A program made the position numbers and the translations under genes. Source: Stieleria mannarensis (GTDB taxonomy: Bacteria > Planctomycetota > Planctomycetia > Pirellulales > Pirellulaceae). Taken from it: 64,000 nt of DNA. The notes beneath the pieces are model-generated. The model saw only the letters and a program-made list of their open reading frames with translations, ran no database searches and was not told where the DNA came from. This document shows positions 27,217-36,372 of the stretch, in pieces (within the stretch, counting starts at the first letter, position 1; each line of letters begins with the position of its first letter). The stretch spans positions 62,001-126,000 of the forward strand of contig NZ_JACEHH010000004.1 in assembly GCF_014154935.1 (NCBI RefSeq). The letters run 5' to 3'.

Positions 27217-30138
27217 ATGTTTACCGTCTCGTGCCAGTGTGGTCAGCAGGTCCAGGTTCGGCCATCCAAGGCAGGGACGACGATGCAGTGTCAATGTTGT
27301 GGCGGACGGTTCAACGTTCCCTCGCTGGGCGAGATGAAGCGCCGCCAACAACGCAACGAAACCATTGTCGGCCAACAGGTCGGTCCGGCGAAATCGGCCA
27401 GGGATGCCCAACTGTCCGAGATCCCGAGTTCTTTTTATGTGCATTTGTGTGGCGAAGTGGGATCGACGGCGCGCATCTCCACAACTGCCATCGAAAACTA
27501 TTCCGGCGTCGTCGCCCACGCGGTCGACACGCTGATTGCCCAAGCCGACACGGACGACGGGTTTGAGCTGATGGTGTCGTTGGCGTTGTTGCCCGGCGCG
27601 ACGCGGTTGATGCAGATCGAAACCGCCCCAAATGTCCCCGGCGACGGCCCCACCTGCGGGCGAGAGGGTTTGGTGGACCAGATCACTCGACGCATCGAAT
27701 CGCTCGCGCTGCCCGATGTCGAGCACGGTCCGGTCGCGTTCTTGATGTATCGCCGGGTCAACCTCGATCCGGTCACCAAGCTCGGAATCAAACCGTTCAG
27801 CCGGTATCGCAGCGAGATCGAAACGTGCGGCATCGACGACGCATTGATGCGAGCCGCCGGCCTGATCGAACCAGCATCGGATCGAACCAACCCGCTGATG
27901 AAATGGTGGAACCAAGGCGTCAGTCGGTTGCGAGCGTTTGTTTCGAAACCGGCGGCTAAGGAAGATCCGACACCGACGCCGCAGCAGGTGTTCCAAGAAA
28001 CCAGTGCGTGGATCGAATCGACCGAAGAACGGTACGCGGGCACGTCCGATGCGGAACTGCAACGTCTGCTGCGCCAAAGCCCCTCTGAACTAACGCTGCA
28101 CGTCGCCTCGGCGGCGCGATTTGCCAACCGCGAAGAGTTTGAAAACGCGATTCAGGCGTATTCCGATGCGATCCAACTGGCCCCCCAGTGTGCGCCGCTG
28201 CTGGGCCGCCGCGGCTGGTACCATTACGTCGCCGGCAATCATCAGGCGGCGCTGATCGATCTGAATCGAGCGATCCAATTGGTCCCCTCGGCCGCCTGGT
28301 TCTACCTCCATCGCTCACAGATTTACTCGGGGCTGGAGGCTTGGGAGCAGGCGGAATCGGATTTGGGCACGGCGATCGGATTGGCCCCCCGCGAACCGGC
28401 GTTCCGGTTCCGCCGCGCGGAACTGCACCTCGGCCGAGATCAGCTGGCACCCGCGCTCGACGACCTGCTGCCGATCCTGCGGCTTGATCCCCACAACGGC
28501 GCCACCCATGCCATGTTGGGTTGGTTGTACCAGCAAGACGAACTGCACGATGAATCTTTGGCGATGGAGCATTTGACCCGTGCGATCGAATTGGTGCCCG
28601 ATGCGATCGCGCCACGGCTGCATCGCAGCATGTTGTACCTGTCGCAGAACAAGTTCGAACTGGCGCGAGTCGATTGCGACAACGCGCTCGGCTTGCAACA
28701 GGACGAAGGCCAGGCTCACGCGCTTCGCGGTCGAATCCTGCAGATGCAAGGCGAGTTCGACGAGGCGATCCGATCGTGCGATCGCGCGATCGAATTGGGC
28801 GTCGAAACACCCGCCGTTTTCTTGACCCGCGGATTTTGTTACGCCGCGACCGAGCAACGCGATCTGGCCTTGGCGGATTGCCACGCCGTGTTGGATCTGG
28901 ATCCGAAAAACCCGATCGCATTGCATTTGCTCGGGTCACTCAGTTTGCAACAAGGCGAATTGGACGCCGCGATGGAAGCCCTGACCGAAGCGAGTCGGTT
29001 GGCGCCCCAGTGGACCGAACCTCGCGAGCAAATCGCGTTGTTGCACCGCATGAACGAAAATCCCCAAGCGGCCATCGACGAACAGTCCGCGTTGATCGAA
29101 CAACAACCCGCACAGCCCGCGCACTACGTCAATCGAGCGTTCGCGCACACGCAGGCCGGCAACCACGACGACGCCTTGAACGATTACCAGCGGGCGTGCG
29201 AGTTGGACCCGGAAAACGAACACATCTTTTTCCTCCGGGGATGCTTCTTGATGGACCGCCAGGAAGACGAACTGGCACTGGAAGACTTTAATCGGGCGCT
29301 GGAATTGTCGGGCGTGTACGACGGCGCGCGGTTACGACGGGCCGCCGTGCTGATGCGACTCAAACGCCACGATCAAGCTCTGGAGGACTACGAGAAACTG
29401 ATTGAAAAGTATCCCGACGATCCGTACGCGTACTCCGGTCGCGCCTATGCCCATCAAATGCAAGGTGATGAATCGGCAGCCGAAGCCGACATCGATCGAC
29501 TCGCCGAAATCGCGCCCGAGGACGCCCAGGAAGCGGCGCTCCAATCGTTGCAAGCCAAAGTCATTCGGCTCGAAGGCCTGGAACGCTATGACGACGCGAT
29601 CGCGGTCGCCGAAGAAATCATCGAGATGGACCCCGACGCGGCGGTCGGGTATCGCTTGCGAGGATGGATCCGCTGGTACTCTGAACAGCATGTCGAAGCC
29701 GTTGACGATTACACGCGTCTGTTGGAACTGTCATCCGAGGATCCCGATCCAGAACTGTTAAGCTCGCGCGGCCAGATCTACGCGGAAATGGGTGAATGGG
29801 ACAACGCGTTGGCGGACCTGGATGCCGCCGTCCGGCTCAGTCGAACCGCGGGATTGCACCAGTTGCTCGCGTTCGCACTCAACGGACGCGCCTTCGCCTT
29901 GGCGGGGCTGGAGCGAACGAGTGAATCCGAGCGTGATTTCGAAGAATCCATCCGACTGTGCCCCGGCAATGCCTGGGCACGCTACAACCGTGGCATCGTG
30001 TTCTACAAGCATGGCCAACACGATCAAGCCAAAACGATGCTCCTACAGGCGCTGCAATTGGACGGTCCCCCGCTGACCAAACGCAAACGCCAACGCGCCG
30101 AAGCGGTGCTCGAGCGTTTAGCAACCAGCCAGTCGTGA
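27217..30138 (+). CDS. Large TPR protein with N-terminal zinc ribbon
   Basis: A 973-residue protein without signal peptide. Residues 1-40 hold paired cysteines (SCQCGQQ...MQCQCCGGRF), a zinc-ribbon-like knuckle seen in other planctomycete proteins. A region of about 60-230 has no recognised fold. From about 280 to the end it is built of about 18 tetratricopeptide repeats (for example IQLAPQCAPLLGRRGWYHY, EHLTRAIELVPDAIAPRLHRS, DYQRACELDPENEHIFFLRG). It is probably a cytoplasmic protein-interaction scaffold. ATG 27217 starts the zinc knuckle. It follows the M20 gene by 37 nt in the same direction and is convergent with the esterase. The partner is unknown. Confidence 0.85.
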   Translation: MFTVSCQCGQQVQVRPSKAGTTMQCQCCGGRFNVPSLGEMKRRQQRNETIVGQQVGPAKSARDAQLSEIPSSFYVHLCGEVGSTARISTTAIENYSGVVAHAVDTLIAQADTDDGFELMVSLALLPGATRLMQIETAPNVPGDGPTCGREGLVDQITRRIESLALPDVEHGPVAFLMYRRVNLDPVTKLGIKPFSRYRSEIETCGIDDALMRAAGLIEPASDRTNPLMKWWNQGVSRLRAFVSKPAAKEDPTPTPQQVFQETSAWIESTEERYAGTSDAELQRLLRQSPSELTLHVASAARFANREEFENAIQAYSDAIQLAPQCAPLLGRRGWYHYVAGNHQAALIDLNRAIQLVPSAAWFYLHRSQIYSGLEAWEQAESDLGTAIGLAPREPAFRFRRAELHLGRDQLAPALDDLLPILRLDPHNGATHAMLGWLYQQDELHDESLAMEHLTRAIELVPDAIAPRLHRSMLYLSQNKFELARVDCDNALGLQQDEGQAHALRGRILQMQGEFDEAIRSCDRAIELGVETPAVFLTRGFCYAATEQRDLALADCHAVLDLDPKNPIALHLLGSLSLQQGELDAAMEALTEASRLAPQWTEPREQIALLHRMNENPQAAIDEQSALIEQQPAQPAHYVNRAFAHTQAGNHDDALNDYQRACELDPENEHIFFLRGCFLMDRQEDELALEDFNRALELSGVYDGARLRRAAVLMRLKRHDQALEDYEKLIEKYPDDPYAYSGRAYAHQMQGDESAAEADIDRLAEIAPEDAQEAALQSLQAKVIRLEGLERYDDAIAVAEEIIEMDPDAAVGYRLRGWIRWYSEQHVEAVDDYTRLLELSSEDPDPELLSSRGQIYAEMGEWDNALADLDAAVRLSRTAGLHQLLAFALNGRAFALAGLERTSESERDFEESIRLCPGNAWARYNRGIVFYKHGQHDQAKTMLLQALQLDGPPLTKRKRQRAEAVLERLATSQS

Positions 30139-30187
30139 AGTCCAACGCCGGCCCCTCCGGGGCGAATGCGATGGTTTTCGCCACCGG

Positions 30188-30209
30188 TCTCGGGGCGGAA
30201 GCCCCGAGA
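30188..30209. terminator. Strong hairpin between convergent genes
   Basis: TCTCGGGGC, loop GGAA, GCCCCGAGA: a perfect 9-bp stem with a GNRA-type tetraloop, 50 bp after the TPR gene and 4 bp before the end of the esterase gene. No U-tract on either strand, so a terminator role is inferred from position. Confidence 0.5.
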
Positions 30210-30212
30210 ACC

Positions 30213-32381
30213 CTAGCGTACAAGAGCTGCACGGATCGCGGAGAGCAGGTCGTCGGTGCTGCGATGCCATTGGACCGTTTCCGTTTTTCCATTGGCCCGC
30301 TCGATACGACGCACAACGGGCAATGCCTCGGCGACGATGTCGATCTGGCCAGGAACACACAGCGACAACAAACCGTCGACGCCCAGGTACTTGATCGCAC
30401 CGGGCACAAACATCGGATCGTCCTGCCGATCGAGTGTGGAAAAGCGAAACCCGTCGGGATCAATAAAGGTCCGCGCAATCGCGTTGCCGGATTGGCTGCG
30501 TGCCGCTGCGGCGATCACGCCGGCCTGACGTCCGATCCCGACCAAATGAATCTCCCCGTCGGAATTTGATACGGCGTGTTTGATCACGGACAACACGTCA
30601 TGGACTCGCTTCACGAACATCGAGTGGTTGTAGCCATAGGTGTATCCGGCAAAACGATGCCAGGCCAAATCGCCGTCGCGTTGGTACCACATCCGCTGTG
30701 CATCCAAGGGTTGGTCACCGGCAAGAAACTCGCCTTGGCCGAACAGGTCGGCGGAAATGACGGTGTATCCCGCGCGTGCGATTTCAGCAACGATCGGGTG
30801 GATCGAATCACCGTCCAACAGCCCCTGTTTGCCCTGATCGGTGATCCACACCACGGTTCCTTTTTTGCCGGAGCGATTGATCGTCATGACCGGTAATTGT
30901 TCGTCCGCGTGATCGACCAGCCCGAGCGTCACCGAATGGCCGTTCAGCTGCACTTCGTCGGTTTTGACGAACGACGTCGATTGAACCTGGTCCAACTGTC
31001 GCGCGAGAATCGTTTCCCAGGCGCCGCCGACGACGCGTCGATATTCGGCGAGTTGATCGTCCGTTGTCGGCATCAACGCTTCCATTTGCCGCTGGGAATC
31101 CTGAGTCGCGAGCTTCAGGATGCGGACTTCATGCGTATCACCGACGGCGTCCCCAGCAGGTGCCGGATGGTCGCCGGTCCACACGGTGGCTTCCGCACGA
31201 GACAGCGGGGCGTAATTGCGTTCCAAAATCGGTTCGCGGAATCCGAGTTGGAAGTGTCGATTGAAGAACCCGTACATGACCGCGCGATTGACGTGGTTGT
31301 AATTGTGTTTGAAGTGCACATTGAACACGGCCGTCAATCGATCGTGGTGCCCAAGATCGGCATACAACTTGCGCAAGTCCGGATAACCTTTGGTTTCCAA
31401 TTCGACCGTCCAGTCATCGGCGGCGGTCAACCCCAGCGGTCGCGGCGCGATGGCTGCGGCAATGTCAATGTTTCCCTGGTCGATCCGCAGATAAGGCGCG
31501 TTCTCGCAGGTGCATCCGCCCTGCATTGAAGTGGACACCATCACGCACGGCATCGCCGCGGTGATCCGGTCATCGATCGCGCCTAGGATCATCGATTGCG
31601 TCCCTCCGCCGCTGGCCCCGGTCACACCGAGACGGCTCGGATCGGTGTCGTCCAAATCCAACAAGAAATCGACCGCGCGGATCGAGTTCCACGTTTGCAG
31701 CCCCATCATGTTCTGCAGTCGCAATTCTGCTTGGGCGCTAAAGAACCCCCAATCCGTCTTGCGATCCAGATGTGCGGCCTGATCCGGGCGATGGCCGATC
31801 TGGATCGAATCGGCGTTGCCGGTCATGTCATAGACGAACACCAAACACCCCATCCGCGCCAGTTGCACCGCACGGGCTTGGATCGGGTACCGTCCGCCGA
31901 CTTCAAAACGTTCGGCGCCGCTGGCCAGGTCGGCGTGAATCTGGGCGTCACCGGCGTCGTAGAACCGGCCGTCTTTCCAATGGCCGTGCGGGGACAAGAT
32001 GGCCGGAAACGGCCCCGATTTGCCTTTCGGACGATACAGGCTGCCGGTCACATAGTGTCCCGGTATCGATTCAAAGTACACGCGGTCCACCACGTAATCG
32101 TCTCGTTCGACGCGGCCGTGAACGACGGCGTTCAGCTCGCTCTTGGTCGGCATCGGCCACAACCCCTGGGACAGCAGGATCCGACGCCGGATTTCGGCCC
32201 GACGCATCGACCAGTCTTGCCCCTCTACGGTTTTCTTGAAGGGGAAATCGCTGTTCAAGGTACGCAGCTCTGCCCGTCGTCCGTCGGCCGGTTGCTGTCC
32301 CACGGGCAACGCCCGAAAATCAGCAGCGGATGCAGAGATAGCGCAGGCCAACCACAACAAACACAACAGGGCAGATCGCAT
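30213..32381 (-). CDS. Secreted two-module alpha/beta hydrolase (acetylxylan-esterase type)
   Basis: A 722-residue protein with signal peptide (MRSALLCLLWLACAISASAA). The N-terminal half is an alpha/beta hydrolase of the acetylxylan esterase/dienelactone hydrolase type: FPAILSPHGHW oxyanion region, nucleophile Ser in GVTGASGGGTQ (about 260), and FNVHFKHNYNHVNR as the likely His loop. The C-terminal part (about 480-722) repeats the fold in degenerate form (GTVVWITDQGKQG, YTVISADLFGQGEF, HLVGIGRQAGV) where the nucleophile position reads Gly-Arg-Gln. It likely deacetylates polysaccharide in the periplasm; the second module may be structural. ATG 32381. It is convergent with the TPR gene. Confidence 0.82.
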   Translation of the reverse strand: MRSALLCLLWLACAISASAADFRALPVGQQPADGRRAELRTLNSDFPFKKTVEGQDWSMRRAEIRRRILLSQGLWPMPTKSELNAVVHGRVERDDYVVDRVYFESIPGHYVTGSLYRPKGKSGPFPAILSPHGHWKDGRFYDAGDAQIHADLASGAERFEVGGRYPIQARAVQLARMGCLVFVYDMTGNADSIQIGHRPDQAAHLDRKTDWGFFSAQAELRLQNMMGLQTWNSIRAVDFLLDLDDTDPSRLGVTGASGGGTQSMILGAIDDRITAAMPCVMVSTSMQGGCTCENAPYLRIDQGNIDIAAAIAPRPLGLTAADDWTVELETKGYPDLRKLYADLGHHDRLTAVFNVHFKHNYNHVNRAVMYGFFNRHFQLGFREPILERNYAPLSRAEATVWTGDHPAPAGDAVGDTHEVRILKLATQDSQRQMEALMPTTDDQLAEYRRVVGGAWETILARQLDQVQSTSFVKTDEVQLNGHSVTLGLVDHADEQLPVMTINRSGKKGTVVWITDQGKQGLLDGDSIHPIVAEIARAGYTVISADLFGQGEFLAGDQPLDAQRMWYQRDGDLAWHRFAGYTYGYNHSMFVKRVHDVLSVIKHAVSNSDGEIHLVGIGRQAGVIAAAARSQSGNAIARTFIDPDGFRFSTLDRQDDPMFVPGAIKYLGVDGLLSLCVPGQIDIVAEALPVVRRIERANGKTETVQWHRSTDDLLSAIRAALVR

Positions 32382-32484
32382 GGTTCAGATTCACAAGCGG
32401 CGGGGAAAAGGGGCGGGGGAAACTGCACCCGCATCGTAGCGGATCGTCCGACGAAGATGGAAACACTTCAATCGTGATGGAAAG

Positions 32485-32562
32485 ATTGAGTACAAAGTCC
32501 GCCCGTTGTTGGTCGAGCACTGCTGCGAGTCCCGTTCGGCCCAGCCCAAGACGCTGCACCTG
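32485..32562 (+). pseudogene. Scrap of a planctomycete cytochrome (PSCyt1) domain
   Basis: The frame reads KVRPLLVEHCCESRSAQPK, matching the first heme region of DUF1549 proteins (compare [18 protein letters not shown] in the gene at 20620-23490). The heme motif CxxCH is destroyed (CCESR). No flanking domain remains. Confidence 0.5.
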
Positions 32563-32588
32563 GAGCATATTGCCGACGACTGCGGGAA

Positions 32589-32714
32589 CAATTGTGGGAG
32601 TCCAAGAACCTGTATGACCAGCACCCGGACATCGTCCACCGGCTGACCCAAGAATTGAACCAAGCCCTGATGCGGTCGACCCGACTCGGCTCGCAGGCGG
32701 TGACGAGCCGATAG
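32589..32714 (+). pseudogene. Scrap of a sulfatase C-terminal tail
   Basis: The frame reads NLYDQHPDIVHRLTQELNQ followed by RSTRLGSQ and a TAG at 32712-32714. Sulfatase tails commonly read as N-LYDQHPD-V-RL with a closing RST-G-PQ. The frame differs from the cytochrome scrap just upstream, so the two are independent remnants or a rearranged junction. Confidence 0.45.
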
Positions 32715-32881
32715 CGGAGAACCGAATTGCTGATGCCCTCGGCACGCCGACAGCTGGAGGTTTTCAACCGAACGCGAGAACGTGTAAACTGAACTGCAAC
32801 AACCGATTCTGCTCGCCGCGTTCATTTGGGGCACCCTCTGCGGCGAGTCCGACGACACGATTTTGCAAAGGCTCAATTTCA

Positions 32882-33259
32882 ATGGGACTCTTATCAGGCA
32901 TGCTAGGGTCGGCTTCCGAGGCGAACCTGGATAAGGTGGAAAAGCAGATCGCGTCGATCGTCATTGATGACGAATCCGTGGAGAAAGCCTACCAATTGGT
33001 TCGCGACATGATCGTGTTGACCAACAAACGCATCATCGTGATCGACAAGCAAGGTATGACCGGACGAAAGACCGAATACCTTTCGATCCCCTATCGCAGC
33101 ATCGTCCGCTACTCCATCGAAAGTGCCGGGCACTTCGATTTGGATTCGGACTTAAAACTTTGGCTTTCCAGCACGGCGGAGCCGTTGACGTTTGATTTCC
33201 GAAAGGCCGAAAACGTCGCCGACATCATTCAAGTGATCACGCGGCATACCTGTCGGTAG
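32882..33259 (+). CDS. Bacterial PH-domain protein
   Basis: A 125-residue protein that is almost entirely one bacterial pleckstrin-homology domain (PF08000/YvbH type): AYQLVRDMIVLTNKRIIVIDKQG, KTEYLSIPYRSIVRYSIESAGHFDLDSDLKLWL and a C-terminal helix FRKAENVADIIQVITRH. Such domains form ring-like oligomers in the cytoplasm; the ligand is unknown. ATG 32882. It is convergent with the sulfatase gene, whose stop lies 1 bp away. Confidence 0.87.
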   Translation: MGLLSGMLGSASEANLDKVEKQIASIVIDDESVEKAYQLVRDMIVLTNKRIIVIDKQGMTGRKTEYLSIPYRSIVRYSIESAGHFDLDSDLKLWLSSTAEPLTFDFRKAENVADIIQVITRHTCR

Positions 33260-33260
33260 C

Positions 33261-34661
33261 TCACATCGGGGCGATTCGTCGCGATCCCATGTCGGTCGTC
33301 AGCACGACGTGGGCGTCGAACGCGTCATGGATCAGACTGTGTTTGATCGACTGGTGAACGGGATCATCCCACAGGTCATTGAACTCCCACGGATCGGTCT
33401 GCAGGTCATACAGTTCGCCGAGTCCTTTGTCGTGGTACAGGCACAGCTTGTACCGCGGGGTCCGGTACATCGTGCCGAACGTCCCGACGCCGCCGGTGAA
33501 GTGTGGATCGAGGGCGTCGAAATACTCGCTGCGGACGAAGTCGTGGTGTTGCGATGGATCAGATTGCCCACGCAGGATCGGCAGCAAACTCTTGCCCTGC
33601 ATGTAGTCGGGGCACTCCAACCCACATAGTTCCATCAGGGTCGATGTCAGGTCGAGCAGTTCCACCAATCCGTCACAGACCAACCCGGATTGGAACTGCC
33701 CGGGCCAGGAAAAGATCAACGGGACCCGCACCAGGCCTTCGTAGAACCGGCATCCTTTGAACATCAGCCCGTGGTCACCGAGCGCTTCGCCGTGGTCACT
33801 GGTGAAAATGATCACCGTGTTGTCCCGCGCACCGGTGCGGTCGAGCGTCTGGAGGATCCGCGCGAACTGGTCGTCGATCTGGGCAATCATGGCGTAGTAG
33901 TCGGCTTGGACGCGTTTGGCGTTGTGTTGCTCGGGGGGGCGGATTTCGTCCTGAAAGTCCAGCGAGGCGAGTTTCTTTTGTTGCTCCAGATCCGAGTCTT
34001 GGAAGTGCGGCCCCGGCATGTCGGCCGCGTCGAACCGATCCGCGTAGGATTTGGGCGGGATGAATGGCGGGTGCGGGTCGTAGATGTTCAGATTCAACAG
34101 CCACGGTTGGGCCGACTGAGCGTGTTGGTTGATGAATTCGATCGCGCACTCGCTGGCCCAAGTCGTCTGGTGGAATTCCGTCGGGACATGCTCATCCGAT
34201 TGCCTCATCGCGTCCAGATCGCCGCCTCGATCAGAGACCCACTGTGCGTAATCGTGGCCTTCGGACCAATCGTCTCGCGGCGCGTGGCTGAACTTCCAAT
34301 AGGAGAAACCGTCGTCGATCCGCGGCTCGGTGCGATGACCCGCACTTTGCAAATGGAATTTGCCGACCAGCCCGCAATCGTAGCCCGAATCGGCGATTAA
34401 TTTGGTGATCACCGGGGGAGACGCCGGAAACGATTCGTTGCCGTTGCGGGTGTTGTGCACGCGGGACGGATACATGCCCGTCATGAAACTGGACCGGCTG
34501 GGCGTACAGATCGGGCTTTGGCAATACGCATGGGTCATCGCGACGCCGTCGGCGACCAGTTGGTCAATTGTCGGTGTGACCACATGCGGGTTTCCCAACG
34601 CTCCGATGGTGTCGAAACGCTGTTGGTCGGTGCAATACCACAGGATGTTGGGACGCGCCAT
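33261..34661 (-). CDS. Sulfatase lacking a signal peptide
   Basis: A 466-residue type I sulfatase. Metal site ILWYCTDQQRFDTIG, formylglycine signature Cys52 in CTPSRSSFMTGMYPSR, GKFHLQS and TSDHGEALGDHG. Residue 1 is directly followed by the first beta strand (MARPNILWY), so no signal peptide is present and the enzyme is predicted cytoplasmic, unlike the others here. This suggests it acts on an imported, small sulfated substrate (inference). It lies downstream of the TctA gene on the same strand, 139 nt away, with a partial repeat element between. ATG 34661. Confidence 0.9.
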   Translation of the reverse strand: MARPNILWYCTDQQRFDTIGALGNPHVVTPTIDQLVADGVAMTHAYCQSPICTPSRSSFMTGMYPSRVHNTRNGNESFPASPPVITKLIADSGYDCGLVGKFHLQSAGHRTEPRIDDGFSYWKFSHAPRDDWSEGHDYAQWVSDRGGDLDAMRQSDEHVPTEFHQTTWASECAIEFINQHAQSAQPWLLNLNIYDPHPPFIPPKSYADRFDAADMPGPHFQDSDLEQQKKLASLDFQDEIRPPEQHNAKRVQADYYAMIAQIDDQFARILQTLDRTGARDNTVIIFTSDHGEALGDHGLMFKGCRFYEGLVRVPLIFSWPGQFQSGLVCDGLVELLDLTSTLMELCGLECPDYMQGKSLLPILRGQSDPSQHHDFVRSEYFDALDPHFTGGVGTFGTMYRTPRYKLCLYHDKGLGELYDLQTDPWEFNDLWDDPVHQSIKHSLIHDAFDAHVVLTTDMGSRRIAPM

Positions 34662-34714
34662 GGTCGTCGGTCAATGGTGTGAGGGAGCGAGTGACTCAAG
34701 TGTATGCATTTGGG

Positions 34715-34775
34715 GTAGCGGAATTCGCCAAGAATTTCGTTTTCTTCGGCGAATCGCCGATCGTCCTGCCATCAT
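34715..34775. repeat. Cloverleaf-like dispersed repeat, copy C (partial)
   Basis: Left end GTAGCGG with hairpin AATTC-GCCAA-GAATT and a central hairpin CGGCG-AAT-CGCCG. The right hairpin and the terminal GCTAC are degenerate or lost. Lies between the TctA and sulfatase genes. Confidence 0.75.
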
Positions 34776-34800
34776 CTGCAACAGCTTCTATCCGGATGAA

Positions 34801-36312
34801 TTACTCGGACGAATCGTCAGGCAAACGGATCGCTTTGCCGTCAGCGACCCGCCGCCATAGTGTCCACACCACCATCGCCAATGCAAGCAGACACAAGCCC
34901 AACGAGATCGGTTGGGTGAACATCGGCATCAAACTGCCGCCGCTTTTCATCAGCCCCGCCGTCAGGTGTTCTTCACCGATCGGCGCCAACACCAATCCGA
35001 TCACCAGTGGCGCGATCGGGATGCTTTGCCGTTCCATCAGGTAGCCGACGACACCGAACGCTAGCATCACCCAGACGTCGAACATCCGATTGGCAAGCGC
35101 GTAGGAACCGATCACGCAAAAGATCATCACGATGGGGACCAGGACATAGCTGGGGACGCGTGCCGCCCGCACCATCACGCGCACCGAGGCCAACAAGAAC
35201 AACAGCGTCAGCACGTTGGCGATCAACAGGGTTCCGACGATCGTTTGGACCGCCAGGGGATCGCTTTGAACCAGCATCGGTCCGGGTTGTAACCCGTGAA
35301 TCACCAAGGCCCCCAATAAGATGGCGTCGATCACGCTGCCGGGGATGCCCATCGCGACCAGTGGGATCAGCGCGCCGCCGACGGTCGCGTTGTTGGCGGT
35401 TTCGGACGCGACGATGCCTTCTTCGCTGCCGCTGCCGAACTGTTCGGGGGTGCCCGACGCTCGGCGGGCGGCGGAGTAGGCGATGACCGACCCGACGTTG
35501 GCACCGATGCCGGGCAAGATTCCGATCCAGGTTCCGATCAGAGCCGAGCGGACGAGATTAACGCCGTGGGTCGCGAGGTCACGGGCGCGGAAATCCAGTT
35601 TGTCGCCATCGGACGCTTCGACGGTTTCGCCCGCGTCGCCGCCGTCCAGGACTTGGCGGATCACCTGGTTGACGGCGAACAGGCCGATCAGGACGGGCAA
35701 CAGTTTGAACCCGTCGTCCAGTTCGTGGATGCCAAAGGTCCATCGCGTCGCTCCGGTCGCCGGCGACGAACCCGGCATGGCGATCATCACACCGAGCGCG
35801 CCCGAGAACAGGCCCAGGCTGAGCGATTTGCCGCCGACCGATGCGATCAAGACCATCGCCACGGCGACCAAGGCGAAGAATTCAAAGGGGCCGAACGTCA
35901 ACGACCAGACCGCCATCGGTTGGGCCAAGCAGACCAGGAATCCCCAGGAGATCATCCCGCCCAGAAAGGACCCGCCGATCCCCAACGCCAAGGCGCGTCC
36001 GGATTGACCACGCCGGGCCATCGGGTAACCGTCCAGCGTGGTCATCATCGAGGCGGGTGTCCCAGGGATCCGCAACAAGGTCGCCGTCACCAGCCCACCG
36101 CTGACCGATCCGACATACATCGCCACAAGCAAGACGAGGGCGAGTTCACTGGGCATCGAGAAGGTCAGCGGCAACGTCAACGCGATCAACATCGCGCCGG
36201 TCAATCCCGGAATCGCTCCGACAAAGATGCCCAACAGCGACCCGATCGCCGCCATCAACAAGGCGGTCGGGGACAGCAAAAATTCGATCGCAACGCCGGG
36301 CTGGGTAAACAA
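34801..36312 (-). CDS. tctA: Tripartite tricarboxylate transporter, large permease TctA
   Basis: A 503-residue membrane protein with about 11-12 helices. Family signatures are GIFVGAIPGLTGAMLIALTLPLTF near the start and GILPGIGANVGSVIAYSAARRAS in the second half, plus ATLLRIPGTPASMMTTLDGYPMARRGQ. It imports carboxylates with the solute-binding protein encoded upstream, using the ion gradient. The start is assigned to TTG 36312 because AGGAG lies about 9 nt upstream and the length then equals the family norm; longer frames run through a repeat hairpin. It follows the TctC-TctB fusion gene by 56 nt. The substrate is unknown. Confidence 0.9.
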   Translation of the reverse strand: MFTQPGVAIEFLLSPTALLMAAIGSLLGIFVGAIPGLTGAMLIALTLPLTFSMPSELALVLLVAMYVGSVSGGLVTATLLRIPGTPASMMTTLDGYPMARRGQSGRALALGIGGSFLGGMISWGFLVCLAQPMAVWSLTFGPFEFFALVAVAMVLIASVGGKSLSLGLFSGALGVMIAMPGSSPATGATRWTFGIHELDDGFKLLPVLIGLFAVNQVIRQVLDGGDAGETVEASDGDKLDFRARDLATHGVNLVRSALIGTWIGILPGIGANVGSVIAYSAARRASGTPEQFGSGSEEGIVASETANNATVGGALIPLVAMGIPGSVIDAILLGALVIHGLQPGPMLVQSDPLAVQTIVGTLLIANVLTLLFLLASVRVMVRAARVPSYVLVPIVMIFCVIGSYALANRMFDVWVMLAFGVVGYLMERQSIPIAPLVIGLVLAPIGEEHLTAGLMKSGGSLMPMFTQPISLGLCLLALAMVVWTLWRRVADGKAIRLPDDSSE

Positions 36313-36343
36313 AGCGAGAACTCTCCTGGAATGAACGCACGCC

Positions 36344-36372
36344 GTGGCGGAAGCCGCCAAGGCTTTTGCTAC
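36344..36372. repeat. Single-hairpin version of the dispersed repeat
   Basis: GTGGCGG then AAGCC-GCCAA-GGCTT then TTGCTAC: the outer ends and one hairpin only, 29 bp. Its GCTAC end carries the stop codon (TAG on the minus strand, 36369-36371) of the TctC-TctB fusion gene. Confidence 0.75.

Larger units (their letters stand above)
32382..32881. other. Intergenic decay region
   Basis: 500 bp without an intact gene, between the esterase start and the PH-domain gene. It contains two recognisable coding scraps, listed separately at 32485-32562 and 32589-32714. Longer open frames on the minus strand lack any family motif. Confidence 0.6.
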
